From contig DATIWF010000182.1 of NCBI GenBank assembly GCA_035519535.1, positions 1 through 20,000 of the forward strand: a DNA stretch of 20,000 bases. Direction: 5' to 3'. Of this stretch, positions 1 to 8,063 are shown piece by piece (position 1 is the stretch's first letter; each line of letters starts with the position of its first letter). The position numbers were made by a program, and so were the translations under genes. The notes under the pieces were generated by a model that made no database searches, was not told the origin of the DNA, and saw nothing but the letters and a program-made list of their open reading frames with translations. Source of the DNA: DATEGZ01 sp035519535. GTDB taxonomy: Bacteria > Acidobacteriota > Vicinamibacteria > Vicinamibacterales > SCN-69-37.

Positions 1-448
1 GGTTTCCGGCGGCGTAACCCTGCTGGAGCACGCCCGAGAGCAGACCTCGGATGCGCGGCGGAACCTTTTCCATGGCCAGCGAGGCGCCCACGCCCCACTC
101 GCCGCCCATGCCGATCCCGAAGAGCGCGCGCAGGACGAGGAACGTCGCGTAGGTCGGCGCCAGCCCCGAGAGGACCTCGACGATCGAAAAGAAGACGAGA
201 TCGATCATGAGCGGCAGCCGCCGGCCGTAGCGGTCCGCGATCAACCCGAAGATGAATGCGCCGATCGGGCGCATGACGAGCGTCATGCTGATGGCGAGCG
301 CCATCTCGCCGCTCGTCGCGTGCAGGTCCCTGCCGATGTCCGTCAGCGCGAAGACGACGATGAAGAAATCGAACGCGTCGAGGGTCCATCCGAGGAAGCT
401 GGCGGCGACGGCGTGGCGATGGTCGGAGACGGCGGCCGGCGAATTCAT
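1..448 (-). CDS. MFS transporter, N-terminal part (SHS/lactate-carrier-like), cut by window edge
   Basis: N-terminal 149 residues of a major facilitator carrier reading leftwards; the rest lies outside the window. The start is the ATG at 446-448. The first helix reads GWTLDAFDFFIVVFALTDI, followed by a loop and helix containing RPIGAFIFGLIADRYGRR, the classic MFS signature between TM2 and TM3 (G-x-x-x-D-R-x-G-R-R). A later helix carries GIGMGGEWGVGASLAMEKVP, a pattern seen in the sialate/lactate (SHS) and metabolite:H+ symporter branches. From family knowledge it would import an organic acid with protons across the inner membrane; the substrate cannot be read here. It starts 33 bp after the stop of the DUF5671-like gene and shares its strand, so co-transcription is plausible. 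No clear Shine-Dalgarno sequence precedes the ATG. Confidence 0.85.
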   Translation of the reverse strand, partial: MNSPAAVSDHRHAVAASFLGWTLDAFDFFIVVFALTDIGRDLHATSGEMALAISMTLVMRPIGAFIFGLIADRYGRRLPLMIDLVFFSIVEVLSGLAPTYATFLVLRALFGIGMGGEWGVGASLAMEKVPPRIRGLLSGVLQQGYAAGN

Positions 449-481
449 TCGGGCGCCGCAGTCTACCACGCGCGCCGCCGA

Positions 482-1123
482 TCAGACGTCGCGCTCGTCC
501 TTGCGCAGGTCGATCAGGTAATAGCCGAGGACGCCGCCGGCAATCACGCCGACGGAAAGGACCTTCAGCACGAACGGCGCGACGAGCCCGCCGCCGAGCA
601 CGGCGTTGACGAGCGCAATGAGATCGCCAATCAGCACGGCCGACGCGATCGCCATCGTGAGGTACGTCAGCCAGCGGCGGATCCTGGACGCATGTTTCGC
701 GGGATCCCGGCGGATGTCCGCGTGGGTGATGCGCGCGACGAGGGCGAAGACGGGCACCGCGACGATCAGCGCCGAGATGGCCCAGCGGATCGTCACGCGC
801 GACCACTCGACGAGCCGCTGCGGAATCGCCGGATCGGGAAACGCGCGGTCGATGAGCTGGAAGGCCAGCGTGCCGAGGTTGATCGCAATCACGTACAGCG
901 TGCCGAACAGCACGAGGTAGAGGAACGCGTCGCGCGGGTCGAGGTACGGCCTGGGCCGCGGCACGGGCACTGGAAAGTCGATCTCCGCAAACCCGCGCAG
1001 CGCCGCCGCGACCTGTCCCCGTTCCCAGCCGGCGCTGGTGAGCGCGGCCTCGACGTCGGCCCGGCGGGCGCCGCGCGAGAGCGATTCCTTCACGAACCCG
1101 AGGAGTTCTTCGTTGGCCGCCAT
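482..1123 (-). CDS. DUF5671-like integral membrane protein
   Basis: 213 residues. The N-terminal ~45 residues form a soluble helical segment (GFVKESLSRG..., ending AGWERGQVAAAL) of the short UBA-like type often fused to this family. The rest has four predicted membrane helices: around residues 64-85 (DAFLYLVLFGTLYVIAINLG), 112-132, 150-172 and 180-203, ending in a charged tail DLRKDERDV. The spacing and phrases such as RRWLTYLT and GDLIALVNAVLGG match what I know of DUF5671 proteins, whose function is unknown. The ATG at 1123 has a good ribosome site (GGGAGG, about 8 nt upstream on the minus strand). It lies between the zinc-ribbon gene and the MFS gene on the same strand. No catalytic motif is visible. 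Confidence 0.8.
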   Translation of the reverse strand: MAANEELLGFVKESLSRGARRADVEAALTSAGWERGQVAAALRGFAEIDFPVPVPRPRPYLDPRDAFLYLVLFGTLYVIAINLGTLAFQLIDRAFPDPAIPQRLVEWSRVTIRWAISALIVAVPVFALVARITHADIRRDPAKHASRIRRWLTYLTMAIASAVLIGDLIALVNAVLGGGLVAPFVLKVLSVGVIAGGVLGYYLIDLRKDERDV

Positions 1124-1205
1124 GATGCGCCTCCCTGCACCGCTTCCCTAGGCTAGGCCGGGCGGCCTGGCGGCGTCCTGAGGAGACGGTGAGAAACGCT
1201 GAGAA

Positions 1206-1460
1206 CTAGTGATCTTCCTCGCGGTGCCTGGCGATTTCACGGTCCATCGCGGCCGTGTCGCGGCGTCCCTGGTAGGCCTCTTTCCTTCGCTTGACGTCGG
1301 CGGCGGCCTGCGTGCGCTCGCGCGTGGTCGTCGTAAACGTCGAGAGCTGCCGCTCCAGGTCCTCGCTCCGACATGACGGACACGCTGGCGGATGCCCGGG
1401 GCGCACGAGCGCCTCGAACTCGTGTCCGCAGACGCGGCAGCGGAAGTCGAAGAGGGGCAT
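1206..1460 (-). CDS. FmdB-type zinc ribbon protein
   Basis: 84 residues when started at the ATG at 1458-1460. A longer frame opens at 1481, but MPLFDFRC is the usual beginning of FmdB-family proteins, so the inner start is preferred. Two cysteine pairs (C8-x2-C11 and C27-x2-C30, in CRVCG and CPSC) make a four-cysteine zinc ribbon. The remaining half is a charged, helical tail rich in Arg, Glu and Lys, ending HREEDH. The family was named from a putative regulator of formamidase genes, but most members are of unknown function. It is the first gene of a same-strand run with the DUF5671-like gene (82 bp gap) and the MFS gene. The AT-richer stretch at about 1580-1650 separates it from the divergent pseudokinase gene and probably holds promoters for both directions. 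Confidence 0.8.
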   Translation of the reverse strand: MPLFDFRCRVCGHEFEALVRPGHPPACPSCRSEDLERQLSTFTTTTRERTQAAADVKRRKEAYQGRRDTAAMDREIARHREEDH

Positions 1461-1655
1461 GCCGGGCTCGCGCCCAAGCATATGCCAGCCCCGTGGCTCC
1501 CAGCACAGTTCTGTGCGACGAGCGACGCTTCCTTACGAATCTGTCGCGGTGACTTCAGGCGGCGTCGAGCGCTTTCCGGCCTATTTTCGCCCCGGGCAAT
1601 GGACTGAGTTTTGCAAATTGTCGGCCAAAAGGTACTGACAGATGACTGCTGCCGT

Positions 1656-3422
1656 ATGAGCCCAGCACCCAACGCGCTACCCGACTCCACCACCACTTCT
1701 GACACCCCACAGCGCCGGCCGCGCCTGTACACGCCAGGCTTGTCCGACGCACTGGGCGACCGGCTGCTGACCTTCGACAACAGCACCGCCTCGTCGCTGG
1801 AGCTGCTGCGGTTCAAGAAGGAATTCAGCGACGTCAAGGGGTTCGAGCCGGCCCTGCGCCGCCGCATCGACGAGTTCAGCAAACTCCGCCACCCGTGCGT
1901 GGCGACCGTGCGCGGCGTCGAATGGCTCGGGGAGGGCGAGGGCTGCGCGCTGGTGTCGAACCACACGGCGGGCCGGCGCCTCTCGGAGATCATCCGCGAC
2001 GCGCGGGGCGCCGCATTCGCGCTCGAGCTCGTCCGCCAGGTCGCGCCGGCGCTCGTGGCGCTGCAGCAGCAAGGCCAGGGTCTCGCGCACGGCGTGCTGA
2101 CGCCCGAGCGGATTGTCGTCACGCGCGAAGGCCGTCTGGTCGTCGTGGAACACGTGCTGGCCTCGGCCGTCGAGCTTCTCAATCTGCCGCCAGAGCGGCT
2201 TCGCGGCGAGCTCGGCCTGGCCGTGCCGGCGGGTACCGAGCCCGCGATGTTCAACTCGCGCTGCGACGTGATCCAGCTCGGGTTGATCGCGCTCGCGCTT
2301 CTCGTTGGCCGCCGGATCGATCCGGCCGAGTTCCCGGAGAAGGTGCCGGCGATGCTCAACGAGTTCACGCAGGCGGACGCCGCCGCCGCGGCGCGCTTCC
2401 GCCCGTGGCTGGAGCAGGCGCTTCAGGTCGGCGACAAGCCGTTCGCGTCGGCGCAGGAAGCGCACGAGGCGTTCTCCAAGATCCCGGAAGAGATCCACGC
2501 CGCCCCTGCGGCGCCTCCGCGTCCAAGGGACGCCGCCGCCGGGCCCGCGCCCGTGGCGGTCAAGCCGTCACCCGTGCCCGTGCCGGCGCCCAAAGCCTCG
2601 CCGCTGAAGCGCGAGGAGCCCGAGCCTGCCGTGCCGCTGGTTGGACCGTCGCAGTGGCGGTCGAGCCGAACGTTCAAGGTCGTGCGCTGGGCCGTGGCGG
2701 GACTCGTGGTGCTCGCGATCGGCGAGGGGCTCGTGATCGCCGGTCTGTTCTCGCGTCCGGCCTCCGTGGTCGTCGCGCCGCCGGCGCCGCAACGCGCCGA
2801 GCTCCTCCCGACGCAGCCGCCCACGATCATCCAGATGCCGGCCTCGGCGCCGGTGACCTCAGCCGTGCCCGCGACGACGCCCGCGGCTGACGCGACGGCC
2901 GCCGCGACGCAGAAGCCGACGACATCCGACCCGCCCGCGCCTGCGGCTGCGGGCGCGAAAGCCGACGCCGCGCCGGCGGATCGGCCGGCCTCCTCGGCGC
3001 CGAATCCGTCGAAGTTCGGCGGCGTCAAGATCACGTCGCCGATCGATCTGCAGGTCTTCGAGAACGGCACGCTCCTCGGGTCGACGACCGGACCGATCGC
3101 GGTCAACGAGGGCTCGCACGTCCTGGACCTCGTCAACGACGAGCTGGGCTTCCGCTTCAGCCAGACGGTCAGCGTCAAAGGCGGGCAGATGACCTCGCTC
3201 AAAATCGGCATTCCGAACGGCCGCGTCAGCATCAACGCCGTGCCCTGGGCGGACGTCACGATCGACGGCAACGCTGCCGGCCAGACGCCGATCGCGAATC
3301 TGTCCCTGCCAATCGGCAAGCACGAGGTCGTCTTCCGCCACCCCCAGTTCGGGGAACAGCGCCAGACCGTCGTGGTCAAGACCGAGGGGCTGACGCGCGT
3401 GAGTGCGGTGCTCCAGAAATAA
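1656..3422 (+). CDS. Membrane-anchored protein kinase-like (probable pseudokinase) with C-terminal PEGA-like domains
   Basis: 588 residues from the ATG at 1656; an upstream TTG at 1611 is in frame but less likely. Residues ~35-280 follow a protein-kinase fold: an LRHPCVATVRGVEWLGEG segment matching the kinase N-lobe (residues 77-94), then HGVLTPERIVVTREGRLVVVEH (145-166) where active kinases have HRDLKPxNI...DFG. The catalytic Asp is Val, and DFG is replaced by VEH, so phosphotransfer is unlikely. A Pro/Ala linker leads to one membrane helix (~342-365), a long Pro/Ala/Thr-rich spacer, and two beta-rich PEGA-like repeats (~460-522 and ~523-588, the second with VPWADVTIDGNAAGQTPI). The topology suggests a cytoplasmic pseudokinase and an extracytoplasmic PEGA region. 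The TonB-C/TPR gene follows 27 bp downstream, so a shared envelope role is likely. Confidence 0.75.
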   Translation: MSPAPNALPDSTTTSDTPQRRPRLYTPGLSDALGDRLLTFDNSTASSLELLRFKKEFSDVKGFEPALRRRIDEFSKLRHPCVATVRGVEWLGEGEGCALVSNHTAGRRLSEIIRDARGAAFALELVRQVAPALVALQQQGQGLAHGVLTPERIVVTREGRLVVVEHVLASAVELLNLPPERLRGELGLAVPAGTEPAMFNSRCDVIQLGLIALALLVGRRIDPAEFPEKVPAMLNEFTQADAAAAARFRPWLEQALQVGDKPFASAQEAHEAFSKIPEEIHAAPAAPPRPRDAAAGPAPVAVKPSPVPVPAPKASPLKREEPEPAVPLVGPSQWRSSRTFKVVRWAVAGLVVLAIGEGLVIAGLFSRPASVVVAPPAPQRAELLPTQPPTIIQMPASAPVTSAVPATTPAADATAAATQKPTTSDPPAPAAAGAKADAAPADRPASSAPNPSKFGGVKITSPIDLQVFENGTLLGSTTGPIAVNEGSHVLDLVNDELGFRFSQTVSVKGGQMTSLKIGIPNGRVSINAVPWADVTIDGNAAGQTPIANLSLPIGKHEVVFRHPQFGEQRQTVVVKTEGLTRVSAVLQK

Positions 3423-3449
3423 AGGATCGGACGGGACGAGGTCACGACC

Positions 3450-4409
3450 ATGACACGGCACACGAGTTTTCGATGCACAGTCGCACTGGCTTCGTGGCTG
3501 GCGCTGGGGGCGTCCCCGGCGGCGGCGCAGGACTCCTTTGCCCGGGCGAAGGATTTCTACGCGTCGGCCGCCTACGAGGAAGCGCTCCAGGTCCTCGACA
3601 AGCTGCACAACTCGTCGCCCACGGTCGATTCGACGGAGATCGCGGCTTACCAGGTGTACTGCCTCGTGGCGCTCGGGCGCAGCGACGAAGCGACGCGCGC
3701 CATCGAAGCCATCGTCAAGGCCGATCCGCTGTATCGCCCGTCCGAAGCCGAGGCGTCCCCGCGCGTGCGGACGTTCTTCGAGAACGTGCGCAAGCCGCTG
3801 CTGCCCGACGTCGTGCGCGACTCGTATTCGAAGGGCAAGGAGGCGTTCGCGCGCAAGGACTGGCCGGCCGCGACGGCCGAGTTCGATCAGGTCATCGCGC
3901 TCATCGACGAACTCGGCAGCGCCGCCGATCCCGGCCTCGCCGACATCCGTACGCTGGCGACCGGCTTCCGCGACCTGAGCAAGTCCGCTCCGGCGCCGAC
4001 GCCCGATCCGCCGCCTGCGCCCGCGCCGTCGACGGATCCGGCGAGCGCGCCCGGTGGCGGGGACGCCGCCGCGTCAGCGCCCACGCCCGCGCCGGCGCCG
4101 ACGCCTGAGGTCAGGGACTACTACGGCGTGGACGACGCGGACGTCGTGCGTCCGGTGGCGATCGCGCAGTCGTTGCCGCCGTGGAACCCGGACAACCCCG
4201 TGGACAAGCTCCGCGGGTTCCGGGGCACGCTCGAAGTCATGATCGACGAAACGGGCAAGGTCGTCTCCGCCGTGCTCAGCAAGCCGGTCAACCCGAGCTA
4301 TGATCCGCTCCTCCTCAGGGCGGCCAAGCAGTGGACGTTCCGGCCGGCGACGAAGAACGGCGCACCGGTCAAGTACCGGTACCTCGTGGACATCAAACTG
4401 GGCAAGTAG
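3450..4409 (+). CDS. Secreted TPR protein with C-terminal TonB-like domain
   Basis: 319 residues. Residues 1-26 are a signal peptide ending SPAAAQ. Residues ~28-160 are helical repeats of TPR type (FARAKDFYASAAYEEALQVLDKLHN; AYQVYCLVALGRSDEATRAIEAIVKADP; SYSKGKEAFARKDWPAATAEFDQVI). A Pro/Ala-rich linker (~178-225) precedes a TonB C-terminal domain (~238-319) with the usual GTLEVMIDETGKVVSAVLSKPVNPSYDPLLLRAAKQWTFRPA pattern. True TonB has an N-terminal membrane anchor and energises outer-membrane receptors; this protein has a cleavable signal instead, so it is more likely a periplasmic energiser-like or structural protein. It follows the PEGA pseudokinase by 27 bp with a weak GAGG ribosome site and probably shares its transcript. 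Confidence 0.85.
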   Translation: MTRHTSFRCTVALASWLALGASPAAAQDSFARAKDFYASAAYEEALQVLDKLHNSSPTVDSTEIAAYQVYCLVALGRSDEATRAIEAIVKADPLYRPSEAEASPRVRTFFENVRKPLLPDVVRDSYSKGKEAFARKDWPAATAEFDQVIALIDELGSAADPGLADIRTLATGFRDLSKSAPAPTPDPPPAPAPSTDPASAPGGGDAAASAPTPAPAPTPEVRDYYGVDDADVVRPVAIAQSLPPWNPDNPVDKLRGFRGTLEVMIDETGKVVSAVLSKPVNPSYDPLLLRAAKQWTFRPATKNGAPVKYRYLVDIKLGK

Positions 4410-4410
4410 C

Positions 4411-4431
4411 GGATCAAGTCTAACGTGATCC
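4411..4431. terminator. Possible weak bidirectional terminator hairpin
   Basis: GGATCA (4411-4416) and TGATCC (4426-4431) form a perfect 6-bp stem with a 9-nt loop, placed exactly in the 26-bp gap between two convergent stop codons (4409 and 4436). There is no T-run, so a classic intrinsic terminator is not supported; the position is the main argument. Confidence 0.3.
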
Positions 4432-4435
4432 CGAT

Positions 4436-7288
4436 CTAGCTCTTCTTCTCGGGAAACAGCGTGACCTGCACGTAGTCGTTGGTGTTGAGATACGCGCGTG
4501 CGGCCTCCTGGATCGCCTGGGGCGTCAGGCCGATGTAGAACGACGGCAGCAGGAGGATCGTGCCCGGGTCCTCGCCGTACTCGTACCGCAGGGCAATCTG
4601 GTTGAGCCAGTAGCCGTTCTGCTTGCTGTTGGTCTCGAACTCGCGCTGCAGCGCGCGCTGCGTGTCGGTGATGTCGCGCATCGTGAGCGGACCGTTCTTG
4701 AGCGCCTCGATGTCCTCGAAGACGCGCTTGACGAGCTCGTCCGTGCGGGCCGGACTGCAGCCGAACTCGATGGACACGCTGAATTGCGGCACGGGGAGCT
4801 TCGTGTAGGTCGGCGTCACGCTGACGCTGTACGTCCCGCCCAGATCCTCGCGCAGAATCTCCAGCAGCCGGCTCTCGAGCACCATCGTCATCGCGCGGAG
4901 CACCACGCGGTTTGCCGGTGTGTACTCGAACGGCCCGGTGAAGACGATGGCGGCCTGGCTCTTGGGCTCGACGCCCTTCTCCACGCGCCTCGTCACGACC
5001 GTCGTGGGCGGCCGGATCCCGACGTCGCGCACGGTCTCCGCGCGGTGCAGGCTGGGCAGGCCGGCCAGGTACTTCTCGACGAGCGGTTTCACCGTCGCCA
5101 GGTCGAAGCTGCCGACGATGACGAACGTGAACGCGCTGGCGTCGGCGAAGCGGTCCTTGTAGAACGCCATCGACCGGTCGAGGCTCATCTCGCTGATTCG
5201 GGCCGGCGTCAGCGCTCGCGCGCGGGGATGATTCTGGCTGAGCGCCGACCGCAGCGCGTCGTTGAACGCAAACTCCGGCGTCGCCGTCTGGTTGGCGAGC
5301 ATCGTCTTCGCCTGCGACGTCATGATGTTGAAGATCTGCGGGTCCGCCCGCGGCGCGGTGAAGCGCAGGTAGATCAACTGGAACAGCGTCTCGAGGTCGT
5401 CCTTCGATGCCGCGCCGTTCACGCCGGCGTCGGTGTCGCCGATGAACGGCGTCGCGCGCGCGACCTTGCCGGCGAGCGCCTTGTCGAGGTCGACCGCGTT
5501 CAGCTTGCCGACGCCGCCGGCCGCCACCACTTGCGCGGCTGTCTCGGCGGACGTGTAGTCGGCGTCGCTCGCGAGCGACGTGCCGCCCAGGCTGAAGCCG
5601 CGCACGAGAATCTCGTCCTCCTTGAACGTGGTCGGCTTGAGGACGACCTTCACGCCGTTCGAGAGCTCCCACTCGGTGAGGCCGTCGGCCTCGCGGACGC
5701 TGGTCTTGGCAATGGAGCCGCCGGCCGGCGCCGTCTCGATGAGCGGCGTGTTCGCCGCCGTGTCCACGTAGGGCTGGAGGGGCCGGCTCGACGCCGCGCG
5801 GATGGCCGCCGTGAGCTCCGCCTCGGTCGGCACGGGCACCCCGGCCTTTTCCGGCGCGCTCACCACGACCACGCGGCCGTGATCCGGCGCCCAGTCCTTG
5901 GCCATCTTGTTGACGTCGTCGAGCGTCACGCCCGGGATGAACCGGTGATACAGCTTGGCCTCGTACACGATGCCGGGGATCGGTTCGTCCGTGGTGAAGG
6001 CGCGCGTGAACTCGTCGGCGAACTCGGCCGACGGCTCGTTCTGCCGCTCGGTGACCGCCTGATCGACGAACTTCAGGAGCTTCTGCTTGGCGCGCGCCAG
6101 CTCGGACGCGGTGAAGCCGTATTTCGCGACGCGCTCGGTCTCCGTGAACAGCGCGTCCAGGCCTTTAGCGGCGCCGCCGTCGGCCACGAGCGCGGCGAGG
6201 CCCTTCGAATCCACGGTGCGCACGAGGCGATTGCGGCCGGCCTGCGCGTCGATGAACGGCGCGTCCGGCTTCTGCGACATCTCCTCGAAGCGGCTCGACA
6301 GCATGTCGGTGAACAGCGGGTCCAGAATCTGCTGCTGCCGGTAGTCGGCGAGGGTGGACTGATCGCGCGCCGGGCCGAGCGCGTACACGTTGATCTCGGT
6401 CTGGGTCGCTTCCTTGTCCGTCGCGATCGAGTAGCGCGTCCCCTTGTGATCCGGCAGCGTGTAGACCGGCCGCGGCTTGGGTGCGGTCGGCGCGGGCAGC
6501 GCGCCAAAGTGCGCCTTGACCAGCTGCTCGACCGCCGCGCGATCGAAATCACCGACCGCGATCACGCCCATCAAATCGGTGCGATACCAGTCGTGATAGA
6601 AGCGCTTGATCTCCTCGGGCTTCGCGCCCTCGATGATCGGTGGCTGGCCGATCGGCAGGCGCTCGGCGTACTTCGATCCCTCGAGCAGCACCGGGAACTC
6701 CTTGTCCTGGAGCCGCGCGTCCGCGCCGCGCCCCAGGCGCCACTCCTCCATCACCACTTTCCGCTCTTTGTCGATCTCCTGCGGGTCGAACGTCACGTCG
6801 TGCGCCCAGTCTTCCAGGATCAGCAGCGCCCGATCGATCACCGCCGGGTTGCCGGTCGGAATCTGGAGCTGGTAGACCGTCTCGTCGAAGCTCGTGTAGG
6901 CGTTCACGTGCGGCCCGAACTGCATCCCGAGCGCCTGCATGAACGCGATGATGTCCTGCTCGGGAAAGTGCTTGGTGCCGTCGAACGCCAAGTGCTCGCA
7001 CATGTGCGCGAGGCCGCGCTGGCTCTCGTCCTCCAGCACCGACCCCGCATTCACGACCAGTCGCAGCTCGGCGCGCTGCTCCGGCTTGTGGTTGGCCCGG
7101 ATGTAATAGCGGAGCCCGTTCGGCAGCTTCCCGACCGTAATCTGCGGATCGACCGGCAGCGTGTCGGACAACGGCGCCGTTTCGGGCACCATCGCGACGT
7201 TGCGCTGCTGGCGGGCGGAGAGCAGGCCGACGGCAGCGACGGCCGCCACGGCGACGAGCAGGACACGAGTACGAAGGCGAAGGGTCAT
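4436..7288 (-). CDS. M16 family zinc metallopeptidase (pitrilysin-type, two-domain, secreted)
   Basis: 950 residues from the ATG at 7286-7288, chosen because AAGGA lies ~8 nt upstream and a signal peptide follows at once (MTLRLRTRVLLVAVAAVAAV...); the frame runs open to 7438 but that extension is not signal-like. The inverted zinc motif HMCEH is at 95-99, with Glu175 in DKERK at the spacing expected for the third ligand. GGxxE-type features and the catalytic half occupy ~40-500, and a second M16 half (~540-940) lacks the motif, as is normal for the non-catalytic half. Length fits the periplasmic PqqL-like branch. The role is probably degradation of small peptides or peptide fragments in the periplasm. 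It is transcribed towards the TonB-C gene and divergently from the flavodoxin gene. Confidence 0.9.
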   Translation of the reverse strand: MTLRLRTRVLLVAVAAVAAVGLLSARQQRNVAMVPETAPLSDTLPVDPQITVGKLPNGLRYYIRANHKPEQRAELRLVVNAGSVLEDESQRGLAHMCEHLAFDGTKHFPEQDIIAFMQALGMQFGPHVNAYTSFDETVYQLQIPTGNPAVIDRALLILEDWAHDVTFDPQEIDKERKVVMEEWRLGRGADARLQDKEFPVLLEGSKYAERLPIGQPPIIEGAKPEEIKRFYHDWYRTDLMGVIAVGDFDRAAVEQLVKAHFGALPAPTAPKPRPVYTLPDHKGTRYSIATDKEATQTEINVYALGPARDQSTLADYRQQQILDPLFTDMLSSRFEEMSQKPDAPFIDAQAGRNRLVRTVDSKGLAALVADGGAAKGLDALFTETERVAKYGFTASELARAKQKLLKFVDQAVTERQNEPSAEFADEFTRAFTTDEPIPGIVYEAKLYHRFIPGVTLDDVNKMAKDWAPDHGRVVVVSAPEKAGVPVPTEAELTAAIRAASSRPLQPYVDTAANTPLIETAPAGGSIAKTSVREADGLTEWELSNGVKVVLKPTTFKEDEILVRGFSLGGTSLASDADYTSAETAAQVVAAGGVGKLNAVDLDKALAGKVARATPFIGDTDAGVNGAASKDDLETLFQLIYLRFTAPRADPQIFNIMTSQAKTMLANQTATPEFAFNDALRSALSQNHPRARALTPARISEMSLDRSMAFYKDRFADASAFTFVIVGSFDLATVKPLVEKYLAGLPSLHRAETVRDVGIRPPTTVVTRRVEKGVEPKSQAAIVFTGPFEYTPANRVVLRAMTMVLESRLLEILREDLGGTYSVSVTPTYTKLPVPQFSVSIEFGCSPARTDELVKRVFEDIEALKNGPLTMRDITDTQRALQREFETNSKQNGYWLNQIALRYEYGEDPGTILLLPSFYIGLTPQAIQEAARAYLNTNDYVQVTLFPEKKS

Positions 7289-7382
7289 CACACGTCCTTG
7301 GTTGGCACTTCCATTGTCCCAAGCCCCGCTCGGGCGGGCAAGCGAGCGAACACGCGACGCGGGGCGGCCGATCCCGGGCACC

Positions 7383-7407
7383 GGATCCCCGAGAATGCGG
7401 GGAATCC
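7383..7407. other. Hairpin in the M16/flavodoxin divergent intergenic region
   Basis: GGATCCCCG (7383-7391) pairs with CGGGGAATCC (7398-7407) to give a 9-bp stem with a single bulged A and a 6-nt loop. It sits in the 255-bp gap between divergent starts at 7288 and 7544, about 95-120 nt upstream of the M16 start, where it would lie in that gene's leader if transcription begins further up. Apart from this I see no recognisable element in the gap. Confidence 0.25.
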
Positions 7408-7543
7408 TCAGCACGCCGGCGGCGAACTTCACTGACATTGGACGTCAAATGCGCCGGGATGGTCCGGCGCGGCCGGATCAGCGGCTGGCACCGTCATTGC
7501 TCCTACAGCCTATCGGCAGCGCACGCCGGTTCAGGAGGCTCCC

Positions 7544-8059
7544 GTGCCACGCATCCTTGTCGTCTATTTCTCCCGGACCGGGCACACGCGCCTGGTGGCA
7601 GCGCAGGTGGCCAGCGCCCTCGGCGCCGACCTGGAGGAGCTGGTCGATCCGACGAATCGCACCGGGATCCTTGGCTACCTGCGGAGCGGCCGGGAGGCCT
7701 TCTTCCGGCGCCTGGCGCCGATCGCGCCCATCGCTCACGACGCGGCCGACTACGACCTCGTCGTGGTGGGCACGCCAATCTGGAACTTCTCGCTGTCGGC
7801 GCCCGTTCGGACGTATCTGCAACGCTACGCCGGCGGGATGCGAGCCGTCGCGTTCTTCTGTACGTGCGGCGGCGGCGGAATGGACCGCGTGTTCGGCCAG
7901 ATGGCCGAGCTCACCCTGCGTCCCCCGGTCGCCCGCCTGGTGGTGCGTGAGGCCGAGCTGTCGACGCCGCGGATGTCGAACGAGATCGAGCGATTCGTGG
8001 CGGAGATCCGCGCGCACGTCCCGACGAACGCGGCGGCGCCCGTCGCCCGGCCGGCCTAG
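7544..8059 (+). CDS. Flavodoxin family protein
   Basis: 171 residues. The start is GTG at 7544, supported by a strong AGGAGG at 7533-7538 with 5-nt spacing. The sequence opens MPRILVVYFSRTGHTRLVA; SRTGHTR (residues 10-16) is the FMN phosphate-binding loop. DYDLVVVGTPIWNFSLSAPVRTYLQ supplies the second flavin loop, with a Trp positioned to stack on the isoalloxazine ring. AFFCTCGGGGMDRVFGQM gives the third strand and loop. It would carry or transfer electrons via FMN in the cytoplasm; the partner is unknown. The ~171-residue length is typical of short flavodoxins or of the flavodoxin/NADPH quinone-type proteins. It converges on the TlpA-like gene with only 4 bp between the stops. Confidence 0.88.
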   Translation: MPRILVVYFSRTGHTRLVAAQVASALGADLEELVDPTNRTGILGYLRSGREAFFRRLAPIAPIAHDAADYDLVVVGTPIWNFSLSAPVRTYLQRYAGGMRAVAFFCTCGGGGMDRVFGQMAELTLRPPVARLVVREAELSTPRMSNEIERFVAEIRAHVPTNAAAPVARPA

Positions 8060-8063
8060 CGGC

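Noticed and set aside
320..1156. Open frame of 278 codons on the plus strand over the DUF5671-like gene
   Set aside because: Composition is Arg/Asp/Glu/His with no structure; the minus strand encodes a convincing membrane protein.
1148..2368. Open frame of 406 codons on the minus strand across the zinc-ribbon and pseudokinase genes
   Set aside because: Ser/Arg-rich, no motif, and it overlaps two genes with recognisable domains.
4784..7435. Long open frame (883 codons) antisense to the M16 peptidase gene
   Set aside because: It is Arg-, Gly- and His-rich with no domain and mirrors a clearly coding gene; long antisense frames are expected at this GC content.
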